From: Streptomyces sp. NBC_00287
Lineage (GTDB): Bacteria > Actinomycetota > Actinomycetes > Streptomycetales > Streptomycetaceae
DNA length: 64,000 nucleotides
Reading direction: 5' to 3'
Assembly: GCF_036173105.1 (NCBI RefSeq)
Contig: NZ_CP108053.1
Location: 620,001-684,000, forward strand
The translations under genes were made by a program, and so were the position numbers. Below, piece by piece: positions 44,988 to 54,400 of this stretch. The notes under the pieces are model-generated. The model did no database searches. It had not been told where the DNA came from and was given only the letters and a program-made list of their open reading frames with translations. Position 1 is the stretch's first letter, and each line of letters starts with the position of its first letter.

Positions 44988-47396
44988 ATGCGCACCCGCC
45001 TGAGACGGATCATCATCACGGCCGTAGCCCTGCTCACCGCCACCGCCACACTGCCTGCGGCCGCGGCCGACCGCGAGGACCGTCGTGAACATCCTTCGCA
45101 CGGCGGCCTTTCGGCCGTGATCCGCTATACCGAGTACGGCATTCCGCACATAGTCGCGAAGGATTACGCGAACCTCGGCTTCGGCACCGGATGGGCGCAG
45201 GCCGCCGACCAGGTGTGCACCCTTGCAGACGGCTTCGTGACCGTGCGCGGCGAGCGCTCCCGCTTCTTCGGACCCGACGCGGCAACCGACTTCTCCCTCT
45301 CCTCGGCCACCAAGAACCTCTCCAGCGACCTGTACTTCCGCGGCGTACGAGAGGCGGGCACGGTCGAGAAGCTGCTCGCCGAACCGGCGCCGCGCGGTCC
45401 CAGCCGCCAGGTCGAGGAGCTGATGCGCGGCTTCGCGGCCGGCTACAACGCCTGGCTGCGCAAGAACCCGATCACCGACCCGGCGTGCAAGGGCGCCGCC
45501 TGGGTGCGCCCGATCACGACGCTCGACGTGGCCACGCGCGGCTTCGCGCTCGCGGTGCTGGGCGGTCAGGGCCGGGCGGTCGACGGCATCACGGCCGCAC
45601 AGCCGCCAACGGGTACGGCCGCGGCGGCGCCCGACGCCCAGGCCACCGCCCGCGCGGCGCGCGAACTCCTCGCCGCCGACACGGCCGACATGGGCTCCAA
45701 CGCCGTAGCCTTCAGCGGCTCCACGACGGCGAACGGCCGCGGGCTCCTGCTGGGCAACCCGCACTACCCCTGGCAGGGCGGCCGCCGCTTCTGGCAGTCG
45801 CAGCAGACGATCCCCGGCGAGCTGAACGTCGCGGGCGGTTCGCTGCTGGGCAGCGCCACCGTGTCCATAGGCCACAACTCCCAGGTGGCGTGGAGCCACA
45901 CGGTCGCGACGGGCGTCACGCTCAACCTCCACCAGCTGACGCTGGATCCAGCGGATCCCACGGTGTACCTCGTCGACGGGAAGCCGGAGCGCATGACGAA
46001 GCGCACGGTCACGGTGGCCGTGAAGGACGGCGCCCCGGTGACGCGGACGCAGTGGTGGACGCGATACGGGCCACTGGTCACCTCGCTCGGCCCCTCGCTG
46101 CCGCTGCCGTGGACGACCACGACGGCGTACGCGGTGAACGACCCCAACGCCGTCAACCTGCGCGCCTCCGACACCGCGCTCGGCTTCAGCAAGGCCCGCA
46201 GCACGGCGGACGTGCTGGGTTCGCTTCAGCGCACCCAGGGCCTGCCCTGGGTGAACACCATCGCCGCGGACTCGGGTGGCCACACCCTGTTCACGCAGTC
46301 GCAGGTGCTACCCCGGATCACAGACGAGCTGGCCCAGACGTGCTCCACCCCGCTCGGCAAGGTCACTTATCCCTCCTCGGGACTCGCGATCCTGGACGGC
46401 TCCAGCAGCGCCTGCGCACTCGGCGCCGACCCCGACGCCGTACAGCCAGGCATCTTCGGGCCCGCGAAGCTGCCGACCCTCAAGGACGCGCCGTACGCGG
46501 AGAACTCCAACGACAGCGCCTGGCTGTCCAACGCGGACCGACCCCTGACCGGCTACGAGCGAGTCTTCGGCACGATCGGCACGCAGCGCTCGATGCGCAC
46601 GCGCGGCGCGATCGAGGACGTGGCGGGGATGGCGGAGCGCGGTGAGCTGACGGTGCGGAAGCTTCAGGAGCAGCAGTTCGCCAACCGGGTACCGGCGGGC
46701 GACCTGGCTGCGAAGGACGCGGCAGCGGCCTGTGCCGAGTTGCCGGGCGGCACGGCGACGGGCAGCGACGGCAAGGCGGTTGACGTGTCCGGCGCCTGCG
46801 CGGCACTGGCGGCGTGGGACCGCACCACGGACACCGGCAGCAGGGGCGCGCTGCTCTTCGACCGGTTCTGGCGCAAGCTGACGGCCACGGTTCCGGCGGC
46901 CCAGCTGTGGAGGGTGCCGTTCTCTTCCGCGGACCCGGTGGGCACCCCGAACACCCTGAACACAGCAGCGCCGGGCTTCACCACGGCCCTGGCAGACGCG
47001 GTCGCCGAGCTGCGGGCGGCGGACATCGCGCTCGATTCCCCGCTCGGGGAGAACCAGTTCGTCGTACGCAACAGCAAGCGCATCCCCGTTCCGGGCGGTA
47101 CCGAGTCCCTGGGCGTCTGGAACAAGATCGAGCCGGTGTGGGACGCGACGAAGGGCGGCTACACGGAGGTCACGACGGGCTCCAGCTACATCCAGGCCGT
47201 CGGCTGGGACGGCACCCGCTGCCCGGTCGCGCGCACGCTGCTGTCGTACTCCCAGTCCTCGAACCCGAACTCGGCCCACTTCAGCGACCAGACGCGGCTG
47301 TTCTCGGGTGAGAAGTGGGTGACGTCCAGGTTCTGCGAGAAGGACATCATGTCCTCGCCGGGGCTGCGGGTGGTGGTGGTTCGCGAGCGGCGTTGA
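44988..47396 (+). CDS. Secreted penicillin-amidase-family (AHL/aculeacin-type) acylase
   Basis: An 802-residue Ntn hydrolase. ATG 44988 follows GGGAGG; signal peptide MRTRLRRIIITAVALL...AAA. The alpha-chain region starts YTEYGIPHIVAKDYANLGFGTGWAQAADQ. The predicted autocatalytic cleavage point is before Ser237 (DMGSNAVAFSG), where the beta chain begins, followed by LLGNPHYPWQGG. A conserved catalytic Asn lies in ENSNDSAWLSN. Similar Streptomyces enzymes (AhlM, aculeacin A acylase) hydrolyse acyl-homoserine lactones or acyl side chains of lipopeptides. Specificity cannot be read from sequence. Confidence 0.9.
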   Translation: MRTRLRRIIITAVALLTATATLPAAAADREDRREHPSHGGLSAVIRYTEYGIPHIVAKDYANLGFGTGWAQAADQVCTLADGFVTVRGERSRFFGPDAATDFSLSSATKNLSSDLYFRGVREAGTVEKLLAEPAPRGPSRQVEELMRGFAAGYNAWLRKNPITDPACKGAAWVRPITTLDVATRGFALAVLGGQGRAVDGITAAQPPTGTAAAAPDAQATARAARELLAADTADMGSNAVAFSGSTTANGRGLLLGNPHYPWQGGRRFWQSQQTIPGELNVAGGSLLGSATVSIGHNSQVAWSHTVATGVTLNLHQLTLDPADPTVYLVDGKPERMTKRTVTVAVKDGAPVTRTQWWTRYGPLVTSLGPSLPLPWTTTTAYAVNDPNAVNLRASDTALGFSKARSTADVLGSLQRTQGLPWVNTIAADSGGHTLFTQSQVLPRITDELAQTCSTPLGKVTYPSSGLAILDGSSSACALGADPDAVQPGIFGPAKLPTLKDAPYAENSNDSAWLSNADRPLTGYERVFGTIGTQRSMRTRGAIEDVAGMAERGELTVRKLQEQQFANRVPAGDLAAKDAAAACAELPGGTATGSDGKAVDVSGACAALAAWDRTTDTGSRGALLFDRFWRKLTATVPAAQLWRVPFSSADPVGTPNTLNTAAPGFTTALADAVAELRAADIALDSPLGENQFVVRNSKRIPVPGGTESLGVWNKIEPVWDATKGGYTEVTTGSSYIQAVGWDGTRCPVARTLLSYSQSSNPNSAHFSDQTRLFSGEKWVTSRFCEKDIMSSPGLRVVVVRERR

Positions 47397-47498
47397 CGGT
47401 GCTCACTGCGCGGCCGTGCATGAGCCGTCGCAGCATCGCTTCGGCGGGGCTGCGGCGGTTCGCGTGTTCTGGGGCGTGGGCGAGACCCGGACGCTCCT

Positions 47499-47936
47499 TC
47501 ACGCCGGCCAGGCATCATCCACCACGAAAGAGACCACCGTGCCACCGAAGGGGCTGGGCCCGGAGTGCCACGAGTCGGCGATGGCGTCGAGCAGGATCAG
47601 CCCGCGGCCGTGAGCTTCATCGGCATCCGGGTGCCGCAGCCGGACGGCGGCCGGGAATCCCGGGTTGTGTACGTCGACCCGGAGGGAGTTCTTCTCTCGG
47701 AACCACTCCACTCGTACGACCCAGTCGCCCTCGGATCGGCCGTAGAGGATGGCGTTGGTGACTAACTCCGAGATCATCAGCTCGCAGTCGCCGAGGGCGC
47801 AGGCCGGGTTGTACGGGGCGATGAACTTCCGGAACCAGTGACGGGCCCGGGGCACTGACTCGGCGACCGGATGCAAGGTCATCGCGCCGAGCCGGGGGGA
47901 CTCCTCAGAGGGGTAGCGGTCGATCGTGTAGGCCAT
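47499..47936 (-). CDS. Anti-sigma-type HATPase (RsbW-like) with a TTA codon
   Basis: A 145-residue protein. HATPase_c_2 domain: N box ELVTNAILYG, G1 DVHNPGFP and G2 HGRGLILLDAIADSW. Such single-domain ATPases act as anti-sigma kinases or regulators in Streptomyces. Leu58 in ELVTN is encoded by TTA (complement of 47763-47765), implying bldA dependence. The gene lies 249 bp downstream of the GntR gene on the same strand, with two GntR-type palindromes between them. Confidence 0.87.
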   Translation of the reverse strand: MAYTIDRYPSEESPRLGAMTLHPVAESVPRARHWFRKFIAPYNPACALGDCELMISELVTNAILYGRSEGDWVVRVEWFREKNSLRVDVHNPGFPAAVRLRHPDADEAHGRGLILLDAIADSWHSGPSPFGGTVVSFVVDDAWPA

Positions 47937-48108
47937 CCGCGCTCACTCCTTGCCGCTGCCCTCGCAGTCGAGGCAGCGCCGCTTCGATGTGGCACGGGCA
48001 CAGTCGGCGGTAGTGGCGAGCGCCGGTGTCGTACGCGACGCACCTCCAGCCGCGCCCCGACACCCTGGTCCCCGGCCGCTGACTCGCGACGCCGTGCCCC
48101 ATCCGATC

Positions 48109-48149
48109 AAGTGGCCTTAGCCACTTACTGGATAGTGGCATTAGCCACT
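48109..48149. promoter_or_regulatory. Two GntR-type palindromes between the GntR gene and the HATPase gene
   Basis: AAGTGGC-CTTA-GCCACTT (48109-48126, perfect 7-bp arms) and AGTGGC-ATTA-GCCACT (48134-48149, perfect 6-bp arms), 25 bp apart, upstream of the HATPase gene. Isolated AAGTGG half-sites follow at 48159 and 48234. The GntR product encoded next door is the likely binder. Confidence 0.6.
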
Positions 48150-48185
48150 TTGCCGCGCAAGTGGTTCACGGTAACTGGCGCACTG

Positions 48186-48926
48186 TCAGGTGAGTGGGTA
48201 GCCCTGCTCGAACGCCCAGCGATGCGGCGGGTAAGTGGCTTCGGCGAACTCCAACGGCCGGTCCTGGAGGTCGTAGACGACGTGATGCACGACCAGGACC
48301 GCGGATCCAGGATCAAGCCGGAGATCGACTACTTCCTCATCCGTCGCCGTCCGGGCGCACATCCGGTCTTCGGCGTAACTCCCCTGCCGTCCCGTCATGT
48401 TCTCGACGTGCATGAGGGTGCCTTCCTGGATCCGCCCCGGGTCCAGGAGCTTGGGCGCCCGCTGACCAACGTCCGGCGCGAACCACGACGTGGACAAAGT
48501 GATGGGCCCGTCCTGGTTGTTGGTCACGCGCCGACGGTGCACGGCTCGCCGGTCCTTCACCAGTCCCAGCGCCTCAGCCACGTGATCCGGCGCTTCCAGC
48601 CAGCCGGCCGAGGTGATGACGGCGTACTCGCCGGTCGTGTAGATCTTCCCCGTCTGCCGGGCACGGCCGTACAACTCACGTGCCCGCCGGTTGACTTCGA
48701 GGCTGCGCACGTACGTGCCGGACCCCTGCCGCTTCTCGACAAGCCCCTGATGACTCAGTGCTTCCAGCGCTCGCGCGGCCGTTGGCCTGGACACCTTCCA
48801 GTCCGACGCCAGTTGCCGTTCCGAGGGAACCTCGTCCCCCGCCCGCAAGTCGCCCCGAAGGATCTGATCGCGAATGAAGTGCGCGATCTGAAGATACTTC
48901 GGCTGAGCCTCCTCGATCTGGGGCAC
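48186..48926 (-). CDS. GntR/HutC-family transcriptional regulator
   Basis: A 246-residue protein from GTG 48926 (VPQIEEAQPKYLQIAHFIRDQ), with GAGGAGGG upstream. N-terminal winged helix (LRAGDEVPSERQLASDWKVS, RPTAARALEALSHQGLVEK, RQGSGTYVR), then a UTRA ligand-binding domain (about 90-240). It probably binds the AAGTGGC/GCCACTT palindromes on both sides of its gene and represses itself, the DUF1152 gene and the HATPase gene. Confidence 0.9.
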   Translation of the reverse strand: MPQIEEAQPKYLQIAHFIRDQILRGDLRAGDEVPSERQLASDWKVSRPTAARALEALSHQGLVEKRQGSGTYVRSLEVNRRARELYGRARQTGKIYTTGEYAVITSAGWLEAPDHVAEALGLVKDRRAVHRRRVTNNQDGPITLSTSWFAPDVGQRAPKLLDPGRIQEGTLMHVENMTGRQGSYAEDRMCARTATDEEVVDLRLDPGSAVLVVHHVVYDLQDRPLEFAEATYPPHRWAFEQGYPLT

Positions 48927-48962
48927 GTGCCCTCCTCGTCCTGGTCCCGGCCGCAAATGGCC

Positions 48963-48986
48963 AAGTGGCTAAGGCCTCTGGCCACT
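48963..48986. promoter_or_regulatory. GntR-type site and -10 in the GntR/DUF1152 divergent region
   Basis: AAGTGGC (48963-48969) and GCCACT (48981-48986) form a widely spaced inverted pair; a further AGTGG half-site lies at 48995-48999. TATAGG (48986-48991) is a reasonable -10 for the plus-strand DUF1152 gene and overlaps the right half-site, a good place for repression. Confidence 0.5.
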
Positions 48987-49028
48987 ATAGGGTGAGTGGT
49001 CAAGGCCGTACCCCGTACGCTTGGGCCC

Positions 49029-50123
49029 ATGACGCGGTTGATCGTCGCAGCAGGAGGAGGGGGCGACGCAGTCGCCGCCGCAATGCTTGATGCCGCCCTG
49101 TACGGCGACGCCGACCAGGCGGTGATCCTCACCTACGCGTGGGACCGCCTCCTGATCGACCCGGTGCCGGGCCCGCGAGGACCCAACGACTTCACCGGCC
49201 TGGAACCGATCACCCCAGCGGTCTGGAAGGTACCGGCGTCAGCACGCCCGATCGCTCCAGCAGGCTCCACGCTTCCGCGACTTGCTGCGGAGCTGCCCCA
49301 CACGTTCGCGCTCATAGATCCCCGGCAGGGCGTGGAGGGCGTGACGCACCAACTCGAAGAGCTGGTGACCCACTTGGAGCCCGAGTCGATCGATCTCCTC
49401 GACGTGGGCGGCGACGCACTGGCCCGGGGTGACGAACCGACGCTGAAGAGCCCGCTCGCTGACGCCCTCACGCTGGCAGCATGCGGCCAAGTGAACGCGC
49501 AGATCCGCCTGCTGGTCGCGGGCCCGGGCCTGGATGGCGAACTGCCACTCGACGACTTGCGCGGCGCGCTCGGCCCCGTCGTCCACATCCTCACGCCGAA
49601 GGACGTGGACCCGATCAGCTCGGTCCTGGAATGGCACCCCTCCGAGGCGACGGGGATGCTCGCGGCGACGGCCCGAGGCGTACGGGGCACATGCGAAGTC
49701 CGGGACGCAGGCCTACCCATCCCCCTCACCGACGAGGGACCGACGGTCCACGAAGTCGACCTGGAGGAAGCCCTGAGCCGGAACGAGCTGGCCCGCGCCA
49801 TCATGGCGACGGCCACGCTGGACGAGGTAGAGGCGCTGAGCCGCGAAGTGTGCGGCTTCTCGGAAATCGACTACGAACGCAACAAGGCCTTGTGGCTCAA
49901 GGAACAACGGCTGGTGAGGCTCGACCCCGAGTCCCTGCTTCCCCAACTCGACCAGTTCGAGGCGGAGGCCCGTAGCCGCGGAGTCACCCACACGACGTTC
50001 CGCCACCTCACCGAGGTCCTGAATCTCTCCGGCATCCAGCGCGATGCACTGCGCCAGCTACTCATGAACAGTCGGCCAGAGCGGTACGCAGCCCCGCTGT
50101 GGAGTGTCATCGCACCGCAGTAG
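49029..50123 (+). CDS. DUF1152 protein
   Basis: A 364-residue cytoplasmic protein from ATG 49029. It opens with a nucleotide-binding-like strand-loop (LIVAAGGGGDAVAAAMLDAA), has LLDVGGDALA and VAGPGLDGEL later, and a C-terminal helical segment. This is the uncharacterised DUF1152 family, often next to regulators in Streptomyces. It is divergent from the GntR gene with palindromic sites between. Confidence 0.83.
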   Translation: MTRLIVAAGGGGDAVAAAMLDAALYGDADQAVILTYAWDRLLIDPVPGPRGPNDFTGLEPITPAVWKVPASARPIAPAGSTLPRLAAELPHTFALIDPRQGVEGVTHQLEELVTHLEPESIDLLDVGGDALARGDEPTLKSPLADALTLAACGQVNAQIRLLVAGPGLDGELPLDDLRGALGPVVHILTPKDVDPISSVLEWHPSEATGMLAATARGVRGTCEVRDAGLPIPLTDEGPTVHEVDLEEALSRNELARAIMATATLDEVEALSREVCGFSEIDYERNKALWLKEQRLVRLDPESLLPQLDQFEAEARSRGVTHTTFRHLTEVLNLSGIQRDALRQLLMNSRPERYAAPLWSVIAPQ

Positions 50124-50215
50124 ACGATTTTGCCTGTAGCCCTACCGAGGCGTCGGACTCAGAGTTTTGCCGCCCTTGGCTGGTTGTGGAGTTGAGGCGC
50201 CCTGACCATGACGTC

Positions 50216-50769
50216 ATGACCGACTCCTGGGATGCCCTGAGCGCCGTTGGAACCTGCGCTGCCACGATTGCCGCGGTAACCATTGCCACGCTCGATGCTC
50301 GACGCAACCGCCGCAAGGAGCTGGAGCAGCGGCTTGAGGACGCCGACCTTGAGAAGGAGAAGGCTCGTACGGTGGTGCCAGAGATTGACCACGATCTCAC
50401 CAAGGCGCACGTGACGAACTTCGGCACCAGTCCAGTTCTCAACCTCGAACTACTAGGCGCGCAGATCACCATCACTCGTGAGTCCGGAGCCCAGGAACAC
50501 CACTACCGTTCCCGGTGCGAGCGTGAACAGTTCGGATGGCAGGTAGTCGGGCCGGGGCAGACCACACAGGCAAGATCGATCTAGAAGAAGGTCTTGTGCA
50601 CGTGACAGCAGGGCCAGAGGTGTACGACGTCGTGATCGATGTGATCTTCACCGATGCAGACGGACGGATCTGGAGACGACTCGGGGACCAACAGCCGGAG
50701 AGAATCACCGATGCTGAACGGCAGGTCCCTGGTGCTGATACCTATCGAAGCAGGCATCGCCCTAGCTGA
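50216..50769 (+). pseudogene. Frameshifted hypothetical protein with N-terminal membrane segment
   Basis: Frame 1 (ATG 50216 to TAG 50584) encodes a short helix (AVGTCAATIAAVTIATLDARRNRRKELEQ), a charged coiled region and VTNFGTSPVLNLELLG. At about 50566 the conserved-looking continuation changes frame: HTGKIDLEEGLVHVTAGPEVYDVV then FTDADGRIWRRLGDQQPE, to the TGA at 50769. The latter is the usual end of this class of small Streptomyces membrane proteins (FTDAxGRxWRR). A one-base shift in the overlap 50536-50584 would join them. A sequencing error is the alternative. Confidence 0.55.
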
Positions 50770-51496
50770 CAGGTCGGGGTGCTGCGAGAAAGCTCCCGAG
50801 ATCGGACAAAGCACCAGCAGACCGACTGAGTTACAACTTTCTCTACTGGTCAAGGCGGCTCGCTCCGCTCCCCGCGCGCGGCCCGCCGCCCGGCCGGGCC
50901 TGCGCTCCTGTCTCCGCCCCGCTCCAGCCCGGCCGGCGCCCGTGCCGCGCGCACAACAATCAGCCGCTTGCCGTAGGCGGGGTGCGTCGTGGCTGGGGCG
51001 GTCGGCTCCACGGCTTTACGCAGCCACTTTGGCGCGAGCCTCGAAGATCATGGCCCCAACGTCGTGCTTTACCGGGCAGGTCCACAGACTGCCCGACGCG
51101 CGGAGGCTTACGGGGCCATGATCACTCGCGCCAAAGCAACTCCAGCCCAAAACCGTTCCACCGACCTCCGCAGGCCAGTCACAGGCGCCGTCCAGGCTGC
51201 GTCCACCGTCAGTGGCTGAGCTCCCCACTGATGTCCTACGACAATGCGCAATCGCTCTGTCGGGAGGTCCATTGGTGGGTCGTGAATGGGCTTCTGGGTG
51301 TTCGTATGGCAGTGCAAGGCGCCAACGGCGTAGCTGTCGGGCCTTGGCCGGCTCAGCGTGTCCCGTGGCGGGAACGCTGTTCGCGATCTTTACTGCCGCG
51401 CGGCGGGGAGGCAAACCGCGGAACGGGACCGATCGGGCAGTTGAGCTGTCTTACGATCCACTGCAGTGGTGGCGGTCGGCGACGTTAGGATGACGC
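50770..51496. other. 727-bp gene-poor region upstream of the CHAT gene
   Basis: No convincing CDS. It has low-complexity, GC-skewed sequence (about 50865-50960: CGCTCCGCTCCCCGCG-like, Gly/Pro/Arg-coding in all frames) and then more mixed, lower-GC sequence. A minus-strand frame (51016-51414) ends CPVKHDVGAMIFEARAKVAA, which looks like a remnant of a real C-terminus but has no credible start. It looks like degraded accessory DNA plus the promoter of the CHAT gene. Confidence 0.5.
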
Positions 51497-54400
51497 GTGG
51501 TTACCGGTTTGGTTGTGGACTCCAACGGGTTTGAGCTGGTCGTTGCCGGGCACCGTGTCGGTCCACGTCGGATGCTGCAGACCTCCGACGTCGACCTGCT
51601 CAATGCCGTCGCCGCCCAGTATGTGGACGCCGTGCGCACCGGCTCCAGGGAACAGGCGTTGCTCGCGGTGGGGCGCGAGTTGTACCGGTGGCTCGACGGC
51701 GACCTTGGCCAGTTGACAGGCCTGCTCGATGCGGCTCCGGCGCCGCTGATGTTCGAGGTTAGGGCGTCGGCGAGACCGTCTGTGGCTGCGTGGGCGCTGC
51801 TGCGGGCCCCGTTCGAGCTGCTGGCCGTCCCCGAGGGCAGGTTTCTGGCCGAGGCGCCGGAGTTGTTCGCTGTGGCGCGTCGGCTCGGTCAGCCGGGCCC
51901 GGTACAGGCTCCGGACGGGTACCGGCTTGGGGTGGCGTTCATGGCTTCGGCGCCCCGGGGCCAGCATGAGCTGGACTTTGAGGCCGAGGAGATGGCCATC
52001 CTCACGGCTGTTGGGGAGACGAGCCTTGATCTTGTTGTTGAGGACTCCGGTAACCCCGAGCGTCTTGGGCTGCGTCTGTCCGAGCTCGGCGGGATGCCGG
52101 TGGTTCATCTGTCGTGTCACGGGCTGCACAACTGGCGGCCAGGTCCAGACGGGCCCGCCACCCCTGTCCTGCTGATGGAAGACGATTTAGGAGACGAGCG
52201 TCCGACCAGCGCGGACACTGTGGTGGGCCTGTTGACTCCTCGGCCGCGGCTGGCGTTCGTGTCGGCCTGCCTGACCGCCACCGGTGCCGACGTGGCCGGG
52301 CATGTACCCGCCGGCGCCGGCCACCGCGGCGGTGCGACAGGCGAGCCGGGCGTGCCGGTGGCTCACTCGATGGCCACCGGTCTAGTGGCCGTCGGGATTC
52401 CCGCGGTCATCGGCTGGGACGGCTCGGTCAGCGACCAGGCCGCCACGCATTTCGCCGAACACCTGTACAAGCAGCTCAGCCGTCGTGTCGACGTGGCCGA
52501 GGCCGTCGCCAGCGCCCGCCGCCACCTGCTGGCCTGTCCGGATGAGCTCCTCCGCGCCGACTGGCACCTGGCTCGGCTATGGCTGGGGCCGACTGGTGGC
52601 GGCCCGCTAGTGGCAGGAACCCGCAAACGCCAGATGGTGCCACCGCACCATGTGACCAAGACGTTCCTGGACCGCAAGCACGAGCTGCCGGTCGCGGCCG
52701 CGGAAATGTTCGTCGGCCGCCGCCCGGAAATGCAGCACACGCTGCGGGCCCTGCGCGGCGGGCAGAAGGCCGGGGTCCTGCTCCACGGGCAGGGTCGGCT
52801 GGGCAAGTCGAGCCTGGCCGCCCGAATCGCCGACCGTCACCCCAACCGGGCCGTCGCGGTCTTGTTCGGCGACTACACCCCGACGGCGATCCTTGACGCC
52901 ATCGCTGACGCCGTCGCCGCCAACCCCGCCGCCCGCACCCTCATCGACGCCAGGCGCGACGAGGTCCGCCACCAGCCAGAACGCCTCAAGCCACTCCTGA
53001 TCGATCTGCTGGCCGGACCATGCGCCCAGGAACTCGACGACGGGGGCAAACCCCTCCTGCTGATCATCGACGATCTCGAACAGATCCTGACCGCCAACCC
53101 TGACGGCCCGCACCGGCTCGACCACGAATACGCCACCGTCCTCGCCGACGTCCTCTCCGCGTTCAACCCCGCCATCACAGACAGCCGACTGCTGATCACC
53201 AGCCGCTACACGTTCACACTCCACGGCCTGGAGGCCAGCCTGGAACCGGTCCAGTTGCAGCCACTGTCACCGGCCGCCCAGCGCAAACTCCAACGCCGTC
53301 AGCAGGACCTCGCCCCGGCCGGATACCGGACCCAGCGCGCCGACCTGGCCCAGCGGGCCCTGGACGTCAGCTGCGGCAACCCCGGACTGCAGGACCTCAT
53401 CGGGCTGCGCCTGGTCTACAGCAGCCAGGTCGACCATGCCCGCGCCGAAGCCGCCGTCGCCAGCATGGAGGAATACCTTCACCAAGGTGACCTCCCCGCC
53501 GACAACGCCGACATTCGCAAGTTCCTGGAGAACCTGGCTCTCGACGCGCTCCTCGACCAGGCCGGCCCCGCCCACCGCGACCTGTTACGGGCCTGCACTC
53601 TGTTCACACTACCGGTCCCGCAACCCGTCATCGACGTCCTCGCCGCCGCGGTCGGCGGATCAGCGTCCCGCCTGAGCGGCCTCGGGCTCCTGGACTCCTT
53701 TCCCGACCAGTACCGCAGCGCCATCCCAGCCTTGGCCGTCAACGCCCTCGCGGCCGGACGCCTGAAGCCCCTCACCCCCGACGAACAGGCCGCCCTCGCC
53801 ACCCTGGCCGCCGAACCGCTGTACGACCAGTGGGGCGGTGCCACACCCGGCCCTGCCCGCGGCAGCGACCTTGACCTGCAGCTGACCCAACTCGCCCTGG
53901 CCGCCGACAACCCGACCATCACCGCCGACTGCGCCGCCGCGGCCGTGTCCGCCCTGCGGCAGGGCCCGGCCTCCACCGCCGCCGAGCTCGGCCACCAAGC
54001 GGTCACCCTCCTCGACCGCCACAGCCACGAGGTTCCCGTCACCCTGCTACGGGCCGTCGCCGACGCGGCCGTCACCAGCGGCGACGGCGACCACGCCGAC
54101 ACCCTGCTCCACCGTGCCGTCCAGCAGACCCGGACCAGCGACCGGCAGACCGAGCCGGCCGACCACGCCGCACTCCTCTACGACCACGCCAACCGCCTGA
54201 TCACCCGCGGCGAGGTCGACCAGGCCGAGGACCTGCTCCACCAGGCCCGCCAACTGTTCACCGACGCCGGTGACACCCGCTCGGCCGCGGTCACCTGGGG
54301 GAAGATCGCCGACATCCTCCAGCAGCGCGGCGAAGTCGACGAGGCGCTGCGGATCCGCCGCGAGGTCACCCTGCCCGTGTACGAGCGGATCGGTGACACC

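Noticed and set aside
47937..48108. Possible small zinc-knuckle protein on the minus strand (an end reading RRCLDCEGSGKE)
   Set aside because: The C-x2-C end lacks an in-frame start and the matching upstream part lies in another frame; too weak to call.
50865..50960. Very GC-rich stretch as possible replication origin or transfer locus
   Set aside because: No iterons, DnaA boxes or rep/tra genes nearby; only low complexity.
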